This document shows, piece by piece, positions 45,003 to 57,017 of a DNA stretch of 64,000 nucleotides; position 1 is the stretch's first letter, and every line of letters begins with the position of its first letter. Origin of the DNA: Coniella vitis. Lineage: Eukaryota > Ascomycota > Sordariomycetes > Diaporthales > Schizoparmaceae. Location of the stretch: NCBI GenBank assembly GCA_011317545.1, contig WUJK01000013.1, positions 806,001 through 870,000 on the forward strand, in the 5' to 3' direction. The notes under the pieces were generated by a model. It did no database searches, was not told where the DNA came from, and saw only the letters and a list, made by a program, of their open reading frames with translations. The translations under genes and the position numbers were made by a program.

Positions 45003-47858
45003 GCTTGAGCTCGTTAAGGTTGCGAAGGCGGGCGATGGGCTGATGGTACAAGGTCAGGCTTGCGGGAGTCACTGGCTTGATGGGGGTCCTGGCAAGTCCG
45101 CAGGCTTTGAAAAGCCACCCGGGGGGCTGAATATACACCCCAGAGGCAAGACCTTCCTGAGTGGACGGCAGAGTGCGATATCACCTTGGGCACGCCAATC
45201 AGATGGGAAGCCATGCTACCATCTCCAAGCCCCAGGCTCCAAGAACAGTATCCCGACACACTTTCCGGAAAACCCCTCCGATCAGCAGATGAGGAATTTC
45301 GGGTGCTAGCCGTGGGTATCTCTTGTAGCTTGAGGTCGGTCCAGCTTTGGGGGCTTGTTGTTTTTCTAAGTATGAAGGGCGTCGAAGATATGGTTACAAT
45401 GCAAGGATTTGGATCTTATAAGCCGGAGGCGACTGAGAGGAATGAGTACGACATTGACTAAGTCGTGATTGAACTCGACGTTTCAATAGTTCCATCTAGA
45501 AGGAGTACGTTTGTTGTCATTCACGGTGGTATTATAGCTATATGGAGTGGAATTCAAATAAAGTACTCGTCGTAAAGAAGTGTTCACGGGTATTTGCCCC
45601 TTTCCCATTCGGATTAGGCTTGCGACGATAACAAGCCAGCAAAGACCTGTTGCGGCTTTACGTGATGGAACATGATCGCTTGCAATTCTTGCCTGTATAT
45701 GATATCCTGGACGGCCGCTCATCAGTTGCTTTATACAATCATAGCTGGTATGTATACTTGCAAAGAGATGAGTTACGCCTAATATAGTTGCCGTACATGG
45801 TTGCAGCACATTGTACGATCAGTCATCCTGGCTTGGCTTACTCAGGCTTCTTTACTATGAAAACCTGCCAGCACAGCCAAGGCTGTCACTGCGTAAGCCA
45901 CGAGGGGCATGTGACTGTTAGGCTGCGTCTGGTTTGGGGTACGGGAGCTACTACCACTTACACGAGGCTGACACTTTTTGGGTTGGGGGGGTTGGGGGGG
46001 TTGGGGGGGGGGGGAGTTAGCGACCTTGTCTCATGTAAAACGCGGGCCGCGAATTAAAACTCTTAACAGACAAAAGAGAATGTAGCCACTGGCACTGGTT
46101 ATAGTTTGCTGTGCAATTGTGGCCAATCAGTTTGCCCTCTGTTACGCGCGCGCGTAGAATTCATTACCGATTGCTTTCGTGATGTATTCTTTTTTTTTTC
46201 TTTTTTTTGGATGCTATTGTTGAGGGAAAACAAGGTAATCCAGCTGATGAAGTGGACTGTGAGCCCGCCGCAGAGCAATCAGCGAACCGCCCGGGGGGGG
46301 GGGCAGTCTACTGTTAAACTTACAAGTCGCCTCGGCTGCCTTATATTGATAAAAAACAGGTTATGGCAGGAATTGAACGACATTTTTCTTTTGATGGCTC
46401 TAATATAAACTCACCAAAAACTTTTTAATCAATCTTGCCTTGCCTTGCCTTGTTATTCATTTCTCCCTTGCATCATCATGGCAGCAGCAGCAGCAGTATG
46501 CCCCGCAGTGTGCCATTGCCTCCTCTTTGTCCACTAAAACCTTACCTCTACTGTGCCGAGTTACATTTAGTACCAATGTAACCTCGCATTTGAAAGCAAT
46601 GATTCTTTTCCATTAGCTTGCGTTCGCTTCAGTCCCAACCTGCTGTACTAAGTAAATATGGTCGGTTATTGGAAACTTTATCAAGATAAAGAAGGGCAAC
46701 AGAGAACCCCCCTTCTGCTGCTATTATACTTGTTTTGTAGGTGATGCTACATAGTATGGATGCATTGCAAGGAGATAGAGCGGTGGGGGGGCCGCCCCCG
46801 GGGGGGGGGGTGTTAAGAGACGATAATGTAAGAACTCTCCACAAGAGATAATACCCCCGGGGGGGGGAGGGGAAGCGGGGAAAATGCTTGCAGCAACGCA
46901 ACTGGGAGCTTTGAGCGACGGCCAAGCAGTTAGTTTGCTTTTTTTTCGTTCTATCATCTGGCAAGCTCAAGAAGATATATAACGTAGACATAATAGCATA
47001 TTCATTCTTCAACCCCCGCCGCCTGTTACGGTAACAGGACTATAGAGCATGGCCATACATGACTGGCTGGTTTCTAAGAAGAGGACTTCAAGTTCTGTAG
47101 GTATCGATCAACAATACTATGTAAGCACAGCAGGGGCTCCATTAGCCACAGTGATCATATATCATATCAGGCCATTCCCGGCATTCGCTTCCAGTTCAAG
47201 TTGATCAACAAACCAAAAGCACTTCCCCTCCCCCTAACCTTGGCAGGGATCCAAAATGGTCGATCTAATCAACAATCAACACCATGACTGACTATCCTCT
47301 GCAGCAGCAATAATACTCTGTGCTTTCTGCCGTTGGCGTTATCTCCACAAAAGCCAACCATGTTTTCTCAGCAACGTTACCTCGCATGTCACCAAAACGT
47401 GTTTGCGGAGTGTGTTGCGTCTTCTGCGCTGGCTGCCGTTTCCGTTGCCCTCGCTACCAACCTGTCATGTCTATCTGCGCCATGACGCTCTTTTCTTTTT
47501 CCTTTTTTTCTTTTTTTTCCCCACCGCCCCAAGATAGAGCCTTGACGGCGTCATGCTAGGTAGTTTGCCGGGACAACATGACATTTGCCGTAGGTGGTAG
47601 TGATCGTAAATGCGGAGGCAACGCACACGCACATGCACGCACGCAATGAACCAACGATCACAGTTCACCAAGATAAACCATCACGATTGAACGAGATATA
47701 TAGCCCTTCTTGATTACCCTGCAACTGCCCTTTTATTCCTTTCCTTTCGTTTCTTTTCTTTTCTTTTTCTTCTTTTGATTGGCATGTACCAGCTTGCATT
47801 GCACAAGAGCCAGACGATTTCATCTTGGCTTTTGGTCAAGATATCGCAAGTTGTCGTC
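45003..47858. other. Long intergenic region with G-runs
   Basis: About 2.9 kb with no supported gene. It holds the G-homopolymer cluster (45980-46880), two TACATAGTA-type motifs (46748, 47115), TGCCT repeats near 46435-46452, and a CT-rich tract (47730-47775) just upstream of the hexosaminidase start. Confidence 0.5.
45980..46880. repeat. Cluster of G homopolymers
   Basis: Four G-rich blocks lie within 900 bases: 45980-46015 (four G-runs separated by TT), 46293-46303, 46782-46810 (G-run, CCGCCCCC, G-run) and about 46854-46880. The first block meets the usual four-run quadruplex pattern. Runs of this length are also prone to assembly error. Confidence 0.85.
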
Positions 47859-50181
47859 ATGAAGTCGTCGATGTATTTAAAGACAGGCCTTGTAGGTCTG
47901 TCTGCGGCATGTGAGTAGATGAGACCTCAGATCGCTCGCTTAAGGGGAAAGAGAAGAAGAACAAGAAGATACTGGCGAAACCCAATCGAAAGAGGTATGG
48001 ATGTGTAAAAGCTGATGTGTGCAAAACGTGAGCAACAAAACAGCACTCGTCGCAGGCGACCTTCTCGGCATCCCCACTCTTCCCTACACAACCTCGAACA
48101 CAACGGCCTCTTCATACTATGCCCTCAGCCACATTCAAACCATCGTCGTCGACAGCCGATACGCGTCGGTTGTTGACGACTCGATGGACACGCTGATCCC
48201 ACCAACGCTATACGAATTTGCAGCAGTATTCGCCGAGGACCTCAGCTCCGTCTTCTCCATCAATGCTTCGGTCGTCAATGGATCCATCAACGCCACAACT
48301 AGCAGCGGCAGTTTGTTCCTGACCCTAGCGGATGACCCGTCCCTCTACCTCAACGCGTCCGGTGACCTCTCCTCGGAGGGCTACACCCTCTCTGTCACCG
48401 CCGACGCCATCACCATCACAGGTGCAAGCCCCATCGGAGTCTGGTGGGGCACCCGCACAGTCCTGCAGCAAGCTACCCTCTCTTCGGCCTCCAGCGAGGC
48501 GGGTGTGCCCTTGGGCAGCGGCTCCGACACTCCCGGGTGGAACACTCGCGGCATGATGCTCGACGCAGGCCGGCATTTCTACCCTGTTGATTTCCTGACG
48601 GAGCTCTGTGCGTACATGTCGTTCTTCAAACAAAACACACTCCACCTCCACCTGAGCGATAACCTGTACAACAATGTCGATATATACACGCGTGAGCGCT
48701 CGTTGAGCTTGTACGCGCGGTTCAGATTGTGGTCCGACGCGGACGCCGTGGCGGGGTTGAACAAGTACAAGAACGAGTCGTACACGCGCAATGACTTCGA
48801 CTTGGTCCAGACTAGTTGCGCGGCGAGAGGTGTGACGGTGATTCCCGAGATTGAGGCGCCGGGCCATGCGCTCGTGATTGTGCAGTGGAAGCCCGAGTTG
48901 GGATACTCGTCGGATCTGAGCTTGTTGAACATCAGTCACCCTGATACCATCCCGACAATGAAGACGGTGTGGGCTGAGTTTCTGCCGTGGTTCCACACAA
49001 AGGTCGTGTCGATTGGCGCGGATGAGTATACTGGTCCGTCGACGGATTACAATACCTTTGTCAATGCCATGGCTGGGTTCATTGGCGAGACGACGGGCAA
49101 GTTTATTCGGATTTGGGGCACGTTCCCACCAATCTTCAACGGGACCTATGAGAATATCTACCAGAATGTGTCAGTGCAGCACTGGGAGTACTTTGAGGAT
49201 GATCCCTACTACGACTATATCCTCAACAACTACTCCGTCGTCAACTCCAATGATGACTTTTATATCGTCAACAAGTGGGCGCCGCCGGGGGGTTACCTCA
49301 ACACCATCAACCTGACAAAGACGTTTGAGGGCACGCCGCCGAACGACACGTACTGGCGTCCCAACATCTTCAACCAGGCCAATGCCACCGACAACCCGCC
49401 TGCAACGAACCCGTACACGCTGGGTTCGATTGTGCCGCTGTGGAACGACTATGGGTACAATGCGTCTGTGTACACCGAGGCATACTATGCTTGGAGATCT
49501 GGTATTCCGGCGCTGGCGGACAAGCAGTGGGGCGGAAATCTGTCCAGGGTTAGTTTTGATGCCATCTTCGAGACCCTTCGTGCTGCCGCTCCAGGGCAGA
49601 ACCTCGACCGTGCAATCAGCTCCGTGTCTGATACCATTTTCAACTACACGCTGTCAACCAACGGCACCCTTGCAGATGCTTCGCCAAACAGCTTTGGCGT
49701 GTCGACAGACTGCAGTGTCCATGGCAGCGCGGTGCAGCTAACGCCCGCATGCTCCATTACCACACCCCACTCATCCAAGGGACGCAACTACACCCTCACG
49801 CTGGCCGGGCTCACAGTGACGGAGTTGACGTCTCCCACCAACGCCACGCTTGTGACTGGCGGTGACTCGACGCTCCTGCTGACACCCAACATTACCTTTT
49901 ATGCGGGTGGCAACTACTTCCGCCTGAACTCGACCGTGCCACTGAACGAAACGGTTGACCTCAGCATCATTGCACGCGGAAACAAGACGTACGCGTCCGT
50001 GACTTCTGCCACGCAGGGTTTATTGGTGGATGAGGCCGAGTTCCTGACACAAATGGGCATCAACGGCGAGTACTCCCACTGGGCAGAAATTGCCTTTGAG
50101 GCGCCGCTCAAGACTGTCGGGGGTGCAGGAAGCGGCTGGAGCGGGAGCCTGAGTAGCTTCAGCTTAACGTCTGTAGCATAA
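47859..50181 (+). CDS. Secreted GH20-type beta-hexosaminidase-like glycosidase
   Basis: Two exons (47859-47910, 48044-50181) encode 729 residues. Exon 1 carries nearly all of the signal peptide (MKSSMYLKTGLVGLSAA); the 133-nt intron (GTGAGT to ACAG) restores the frame into SLVAGDLLGIP. The N-terminal third is the alpha/beta domain before the barrel. The barrel starts at GWNTRGMMLDAGRHFYP, then NTLHLHLSDN, VIPEIEAPGHAL and the catalytic pair in VSIGADEYTG (near residue 340), where the Asp-Glu of GH20 enzymes is conserved. Such enzymes remove terminal N-acetylhexosamine by substrate-assisted catalysis. Many NxS/T sites suggest heavy N-glycosylation. The C-terminal 180 residues after DRAISSVSD are extra, beta-rich and unlike the short enzymes; they may be a carbohydrate-binding or adhesion module. 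The exact substrate is unknown. Confidence 0.82.
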
Positions 50182-50303
50182 GCTCGATGTGTTGTTGTGT
50201 CGTTGTATATATCAGCTTAGACTAGTACAATCTTAGCCCGAGGGTCTTAGAATATCCTGAGATGTTGTTTCCCGTCTCCGATGCTTTGTTCTTGACTTGT
50301 CCT

Positions 50304-51458
50304 CTAAGATGCTGAAAGGGTATAGGTGGTCCCGCTGAAGGAGGGCGCCAGCACTGCTGGCATGCTCTGCTCACACATGAATTTGAACTTCCAGCCTGTA
50401 CAATGGCCAGGCATGAGGACCTGGGGCTGAAGGGCCTTGAGATCCTCGAGAGAACGGGCCAGCTTTTCGGGATGATTGTCTGCCAAATGGAAGCCACCCA
50501 CTACCGCGTAGAGTGGGCTCGAGCCACCGCCTAGCTCAATAGCGTGCCTGCACACGTTGATGATACCCGCGTGACTACAACCTGTAAAGACAACAAGACC
50601 TTTGCCCTTTAGATTACAGACAATCAGCCGCTCATCGGCGATTTGTTCGTCCGGGATCCAGGCATCGGTGGCTGTGACATAACGCATTCCACCACGGATG
50701 CCCTTTTCGTACTCGGTACGGCGAGGGATGCTACCCGAAGACAGGAAGAAGCCACTGAGCAAGCTGTGTACGTTGGATTCTTGAACAACGCTTGCTCCAG
50801 CTGCCTCGATCGCCTCAACGGTCGGATCTGCTTCAAGACTGATGATGGAGCCAGTAGGTGTGAGCATGCCGCGGTAGTCTGGGCGATCCGGGTGTACGCT
50901 AACGGTGAGTGGGCTCTTGCGTGGCTGGTGCAACACTGGAGAAACAGCAGCGGCAGCAGAAGCAGCGCTGATTGTGCGAACAGCATCGAGCATGCCGCCC
51001 GAGTGGTCCCGATGCCAGTGGGAAAGGTGGATGTGCTCGACGGCGGCCAAGTCGGCGCGCAGCCGGGCGGCGTTGCGGGTCCAGGTGGAGCCTTCGGGGC
51101 CCGTGTCGAAGAGAAGCGTGTGCTTTTGGTCGCCCTGGGTGGCTGTCTGTTATTGTTTTGGGATGGATGGCAATGGTCAGCGACAGCGACCATGGCATAG
51201 CGGAGAAATGAGCGAGCACATCCGACCTACAATCAACAACGAGAGGCCGTGGGCACCGCGGCAAATGCTTTGCATCCTCAACTCGGCCTGGGCGCCGCCT
51301 CGCGGCGTGTCTGGGTCGAGCACAGTCAAAGGTACGCCTTGCATCAGGCCAGCATATTGCACTGCTGGGTTGTTGGACGGTGAGATGGGATCGACTTCGT
51401 TGTCGACAATGACGGTGATTTCGATGCTGTCGACTTGGACCAGACCGTGCGATGCCAT
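50304..51458 (-). CDS. Metallo-beta-lactamase-fold hydrolase
   Basis: Two exons on the minus strand (51458-51231, 51146-50304) encode 356 residues; the 84-nt intron runs from GTAGGT to AACAG. The Zn-binding motif is HLSHWHRDHSGG (about residues 115-126), the HxHxDH signature of the superfamily. Upstream, LLFDTGPEGS supplies the conserved Asp of strand 1. Later metal ligands are probably the His of FTGCSHAGIINVC and the His of LMPGHCTGWK near the C-terminus. The closest named group I can suggest is the dihydropteroate/methanopterin-synthesis-like MBL proteins, which in fungi are uncharacterised; this is family resemblance only. It has no signal peptide. It lies tail to tail with the GH20 gene, 122 bases apart. 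Confidence 0.85.
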
Positions 51459-53359
51459 TGCGAGTTCTGGCCTTGATGGGTCGAAAGCGAAGATGAGGAC
51501 GGGATAATGCAGGCAAGCGAAGTTAATTAGTACAGAACTCCGATGTGCACGTGGCTTTCGTTGTGTAGTTGAACGATGCTTATTGTGGCAGTCGTCTGTA
51601 TCGCGCCTGCGTTTGGAGTCGCGTCGCCGGGTTGCATGGCCGCGCCTTTGGTTCCGGAATCTGCGGGCCTACTGGAATGGCGCTTGGTGGTTGGATGGCA
51701 GATGCCTGGATAGGCAGTCACTACAGCGCCTGTAGGCCTATAGTCCGATGCGATTTCTGCCACTAACAGCCCTGGAGCCAATCCTGGAGCCAATCGAGTC
51801 AACGCCCGAGTGCTTCTAGCAGAATCAACGACAAATCAGCTAACTAATGCTTTCCCACTCTGGTTATTGCTGCGCCTTATTTGCGTATGAGTCTATTTCT
51901 ACAGATAAAGATTATGCTGGAAATATTGTCCAGAAGCATTCATACCGTGGCATTCATTAATATCGTGCGCTCTGGGTTGTTTGTGGTTTTGAACAGTCTG
52001 CTATCTATCATCTATCCCCCACACTCCGCGCGGCAGCAGGCACAGGGACTTAAGGCGTAGGTATTTCTTAAGGGTCGTACCCCTGCTTCGGCTCTCGGTG
52101 CTATGCCGGATATAGCCCCATCCAAATCCCCAAAGGGACTTACGCGTCTCGTACAACCGACCGACTCCCGATATCACCACCCGAGGTGACTTGCTACATA
52201 GTATATGCTTATACAGAGCTCTGAGATACGTTGACCACGTGGAGCAATGAGTATACTCGATTTTCATTTCTTCAATCTGAAGAAACTCTTCGTCGAGGCA
52301 GCGCTGCCAGTGCTAACAGGAACCAGCTGACTGGCACGGTGCTGGTAAAGATCAGGAGCATCTCTTCAGCGGCTTACAGCGCCCAAAACGGACAACTACA
52401 GAGGGGCCCCTCCCTGTTAACGTGCTGTCAATGGCACTAGATAGCCCTGCATGGGAGCCCTACCAGCCCCTAAGAGATCGAGTACAGTGGGGCCATACCA
52501 TAGTACACGTAATCAGTGCGCAAAGGGACAAGCGCAGGGCAGCAAACAGCCCGCCGCCGCCCAAAAAGGCCGTTCATTGTTTGCTAGCCCGCCCCATCAA
52601 CAATTGTCCCTCCCCATCACGCCAACCATGGCCACCAGTGTGTCGAACATACCATACAACAGAGCTTGGATGATGAGGCGATGACGGGCGTGAATCTTCA
52701 ATCACTGGCTTGCTGTGCAGCTGCGAAAGTGTCTGGCTCCCTTGCTTTGACCTAGCCGTCCATGAGCGTCCTCCTTCTTATAGCCAATGTCACCTGACCT
52801 GCCAACCAACCTACCCGTAGGACCCATCACAGATTTGTCTGTGTCTCTGAGCACAACTATGTACATAGCGCCCGCGAGGTGGATACGCAGCATATGTCAA
52901 CCGGGAGCTTACGACTGCGTCGCAGATCTGGTCTACGTACGCCGGGGCGCCTCCCACTTATTTCTTCCACTGGTTCACTTGAGCGCCAGCGACCCCAAGA
53001 TGGGATCCACTAAGCCGTGCTGGTTTCGGACGATGGGGGCAACAAGAAACAACTGCCATCTGAGCGGCTGATGAATCTAGCAGTCCGGAGTGGGCGTGTG
53101 TCCACGAGTTGTTCTTGGCGAGCTGCGGACATGCACATACGAAGTCTCGGCCAAAGCGTGGGGTGATTCGTCATGACAGATGATAATATTGAACCAGGTT
53201 ATCGACCTATTTCTCCCAGTCTTGTCCTTTCGACACATAACCAATCTGGGCGGACTGTCTCTCGTGGAGTTCCTCGCCAGTGTTGCGAGCTCAGCATCCT
53301 CTTCTCTAAGAAGTACTGGCCTTGTCATCCTCTGCCAACAACTGCCCAGTCTCTTCACC
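51459..53359. other. Divergent intergenic region
   Basis: About 1.9 kb between the MBL gene (minus) and the arylsulfotransferase-like gene (plus). One TACATAGTA copy lies at 52195. Repeated CCTGGAGCCAAT occurs at about 51770-51797. No gene supported. Confidence 0.5.
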
Positions 53360-55356
53360 ATGTTCTCACGCACGCGTCTTGGACGCCTCTTGCTCCCGCT
53401 GTCTGGTCTGCTGATTGCTCTCTCTCCGTCCCGTGTTTGCGCCGACAACTTCTCCCCCAGCTACGAGGCCTACAATAACGCAGAATATGGCAAGCGGCCC
53501 ACCCAGAGCTTCATCTCGAATCCAGAGATCCTCGCGCCGCTGATCCAGATCAACGTCTGGAATGAAGAAAAGATATCGCCCACGGGCGGCTCGCACATCT
53601 TCCTGCGCCATGACTACGAACAGTCGAGCCCGCTGATTCTCGATGCGAGCGACCTGACCCTCGTCTACATGGATCGCTCCTATGACCGCACCAGCGACAT
53701 CCGCGTCCAGACCATCAACGACCAGTCCTATCTGACCTTTTACGCCGGTACTATCGTCGACGGACATGGCAATGGCGATGGGATGGTTCTGGATAATCAC
53801 TACAACGAGGCTTACCGGGTCAACGTGCAGAATCTGTCCGTCAAGAACGACCTGCACGAGTTCCAGTTTACCGACGACGGCACTGCTCTGATTACAGCCT
53901 ACGAACTGGTGCCAATGAACTTGAGACCTTATCACGGTTCAAGCAGAGGAGCTCTTCTTGATGGCGTGTTCCAGGAAATCAACATCGAGACTAATGAGGT
54001 TCTGTTTGAGTGGAGGGCGTCTGAGCATGTAGACTTGCACGACTCATATTACAAAGTCGAGTCGAAATGGGACTTCTTCCACATCAACAGCATTCAAAAG
54101 GTAGGCATCCCAGGCGAGTATTTAGATAGAAAGGAGTATCTTTGCCGCGTATCCAAACCGCAGTCTATCAGCAAATGGAAGACGACAATTTACTGACAAT
54201 GCCGCAGTCGCGTGATGGACACTATCTCATCTCCGCCCGTCACATGCACTCCATCTACCTCATCAACGGCCAGACCGGCGAAATCATGTGGACACTCGGC
54301 GGCAGAAAGAACCAATTCACCGAGCTCGACGCCGGTGATGCGAGCCAGTCTGGTGACACGCTCTTGTCCTTTGCCTGGCAGCACCACGCGCGCTTCATGC
54401 CCGGTGCCGAAAACGAACTCACCTTTTTCGACAACCATGCCCTCACCACCACGCAGCACTGCACAAAAGACTGCAGCCGCGGCGTGCACATTGGCCTCGA
54501 CCTGGCGCAGGACCCTCCCACCGTCCAGCTCCTGCACGAGTTCCGCCACCCAGAGTCGTTGCAAGCGCAGAGCCAGGGGAGCGTGCAGCCGCTGAATGAT
54601 GGGAGCGGAAATGTCTTTGTGGGGTGGGGTCGGTGTCCTTCTTTTACGGAGCATACGGCTGATGGGGAGGCAGTGATGGACGTGCAATTCTCTCCCTGGC
54701 ATACTCACGAAAATAATGCTGCGCTGGATAACTACCGCGCATACCGGATGGATTGGAAGGCTGAACCGACAACGGACCCGGACGTCATGACGCAGACTAA
54801 GGATGGAGTCACGAGTGTGTATGCCAGCTGGAATGGTGCGACCGAGGTCAAGGCTTGGGCATTTGTGAGTTCACCGCTCCCAGTCGAGAGTTGATCGGGC
54901 GACACAAGACTTGGGGCTATATTTATCTGTACAAGCTGACGCAATCACAAACCATATCAGCTCGCCAGCAACGCAAGCAGCGATCTCTACGGCCCCGGCC
55001 AGGTACAGGCCATCCTCACCCGCGACGGCTTCGAAACCTCCTACACACTCCCTTACCCAGCCCGTTTTGCCCGTGCCGCCGCCCTCACCACAGACTGGTC
55101 TGTTCTCGGCTCCTCTGGCATTGTCGACGTTCGCAGCGAGCGGGTATTTAGCGATGTGCGCCCCGTGGCCGCTGTTGTGCAGCTTCCCGATGTGTTGATT
55201 TCGGATGAAGGCTATGAGGTGAGTAACAGTGCTTCTGACGAGCATGCCGAGTACCCTGGTCAGGGAGGCGAGCTCTGGGGGATTCCAGTTGGATGGCATA
55301 CGATGCTGGGGTTGGGGATGCTGATTGGGTTGGCGTTGGCTGTTCGGAAGCTTTGA
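53360..55356 (+). CDS. Arylsulfotransferase-like secreted or membrane protein
   Basis: Three exons (53360-54100, 54208-54864, 54961-55356) encode 597 residues. The protein resembles fungal arylsulfotransferase-domain (ASST) beta-propeller proteins. A signal peptide (LLLPLSGLLIALSPSRVCA) covers roughly residues 10-29. Typical stretches are HIFLRHDYEQSSPLI, NDLHEFQFTDDGTALIT, KWDFFHINSIQK joined by splicing to SRDGHYLISARHMHSIYLI, then GEIMWTLGG, FAWQHHARFMPG and FFDNHA; the repeated His residues match the family's active-site positions. The C-terminus has a final hydrophobic helix (MLGLGMLIGLALAV) and a short basic tail, suggesting a type I membrane anchor. Bacterial ASSTs move sulfate between phenols; the fungal role is unproven. 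An in-frame upstream start at 53180 is possible but would bury the signal peptide. Confidence 0.82.
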
Positions 55357-57017
55357 GGAAGGAGATGATGAAAGGGAGAAAAACAAAAAGAAGAACAAAG
55401 AGATGTGTGATGATTTCAGAGGCCTGGACCACTACGGCTGAGCCTGTGTACTGTCGGGGCCTGAAAGACGACGGAACACTGTCACGCACTGCTTCGAGGC
55501 TTGCGTCCGAGGGAGCGTGGATGACGGTCAATGTGCTTGGTGCGGTTGACCAAACGCGCTGGAGACAGCGCTGTTGTGCGTCTTACTGACCGTCGTCCTG
55601 TTTACATCTCTTTTGGAAACCAACGTCCCCAAACGGAAGAACGGTGACAGCAGCCGCTGCTGCTATACCGAGAGATACACAACGGCCACGATACGCAAGA
55701 GGACAACACAGACGTCAGCACGCGGATGCTCGGGTCGTCCGTTCAGCAGCCGCGACAATATATACGCAGCACGCTGTACAACGTTTATGCCACACGACGA
55801 CCCGATTTACGCGAGGCCTGACTGCAAAGTTCGTCGCGATAGCCTCGATCACAGTCAGACTTCACACAGCACGAGAGCAGCGGCATGCAGCTCAGGACGA
55901 GCACCCATGCTCCTGCAACCAACCTGGCTCCTACTTGGACAGCACAGGTTACAGCGGAACTATACTGTGGGTGGAGAAAACTTGTTTTCCAGTGTTCGCG
56001 GGGGCGCAACTGCTGAGGCGCGGAACCGTTATTTCGACCACGACGATGATTCACGATGGTTCAAGGCCGTTCACGTCGCGAAAATTTGTTATGAAGGCAA
56101 TAAGAAGGCGGTTTTCAATAAATTTGCGGGGAAACTTCACAGCATCACCATTCTGAACGGCGCCGCATGCCAATGGAATAGAAGCATCGACGCACGCCTA
56201 CCCGCGCGCCCTTGTCAACTTGTTTGTGTGGGTGACAAAGAAAAAAAAAGGGGAAAAGGCAACGCATTGCAGTCCCCAAATCGTTCTTCCACCGATAAAA
56301 TCAGCGCACTTGTATGAGGGCCGAGCGCCAGTGGCATCTACGAATGCCGTTTGCGATGCACCGGATCAACCACACCCGGACCTCAACGAGCCTGGTTAAA
56401 GCCGGTTAATGCGGCACATTGCAGGGAAGTCGTCCTTTCTTCTTGTGTCCTGGGTCATTGACGGCTCTATATGTTCCAAGTGTCAGCTGGTGCGAGCCTC
56501 AACCTTGTTCAAAGCTGGCGATCGCGCACTCATAATTAAGGGACACAGCATGAATTGAAAGGAAGATGTCTCAACACGGCTGGAGAAAGAAGGACAACGT
56601 ACGTCAGAACGAACCTAGTTCAGCAGCCTCCGTTTCCGAACAAGAAGTTTTGGAAAGGCCGATAATGGCTTTGGTTCGGTAAGTGCAAGTGGCGCTGGAC
56701 TAGATGAGCCGATGATATTCGCAGGCAATCTGCCTAGATATCACCAAAGATTGCCCTTACCGCCCCAAGAACATGTGAGGAGCGACTTGGCAAGGAAGGT
56801 TTAGGAAGACTGAAGTAGAAGAAGATTTCACCAAGTCATAAATATTCAACCACTTAGCACCAGGCTCTGTCACTACCAGTAGCATTTGTTTGTACCCAAT
56901 GAAATCGAAGCTCCGGGCTCGCCGGGCATCAAGCCCTCTATTATCACCAAGATCTCACCACCACGAAGCAACCCTTGGATATCAACAACCGAGACTGTTT
57001 GGCCACCCATTGAGCTC
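55357..57017. other. Intergenic region
   Basis: No gene accepted. A 247-codon plus frame (55574-56317) is the longest open stretch, but it is compositionally random, with no domain and mixed Cys/Arg content. The region otherwise looks like ordinary spacer. Confidence 0.45.

Noticed and set aside
55574..56317. 247-codon plus frame in intergenic DNA
   Set aside because: Random-looking composition, no domain, no splice or homology support; kept only as a note.
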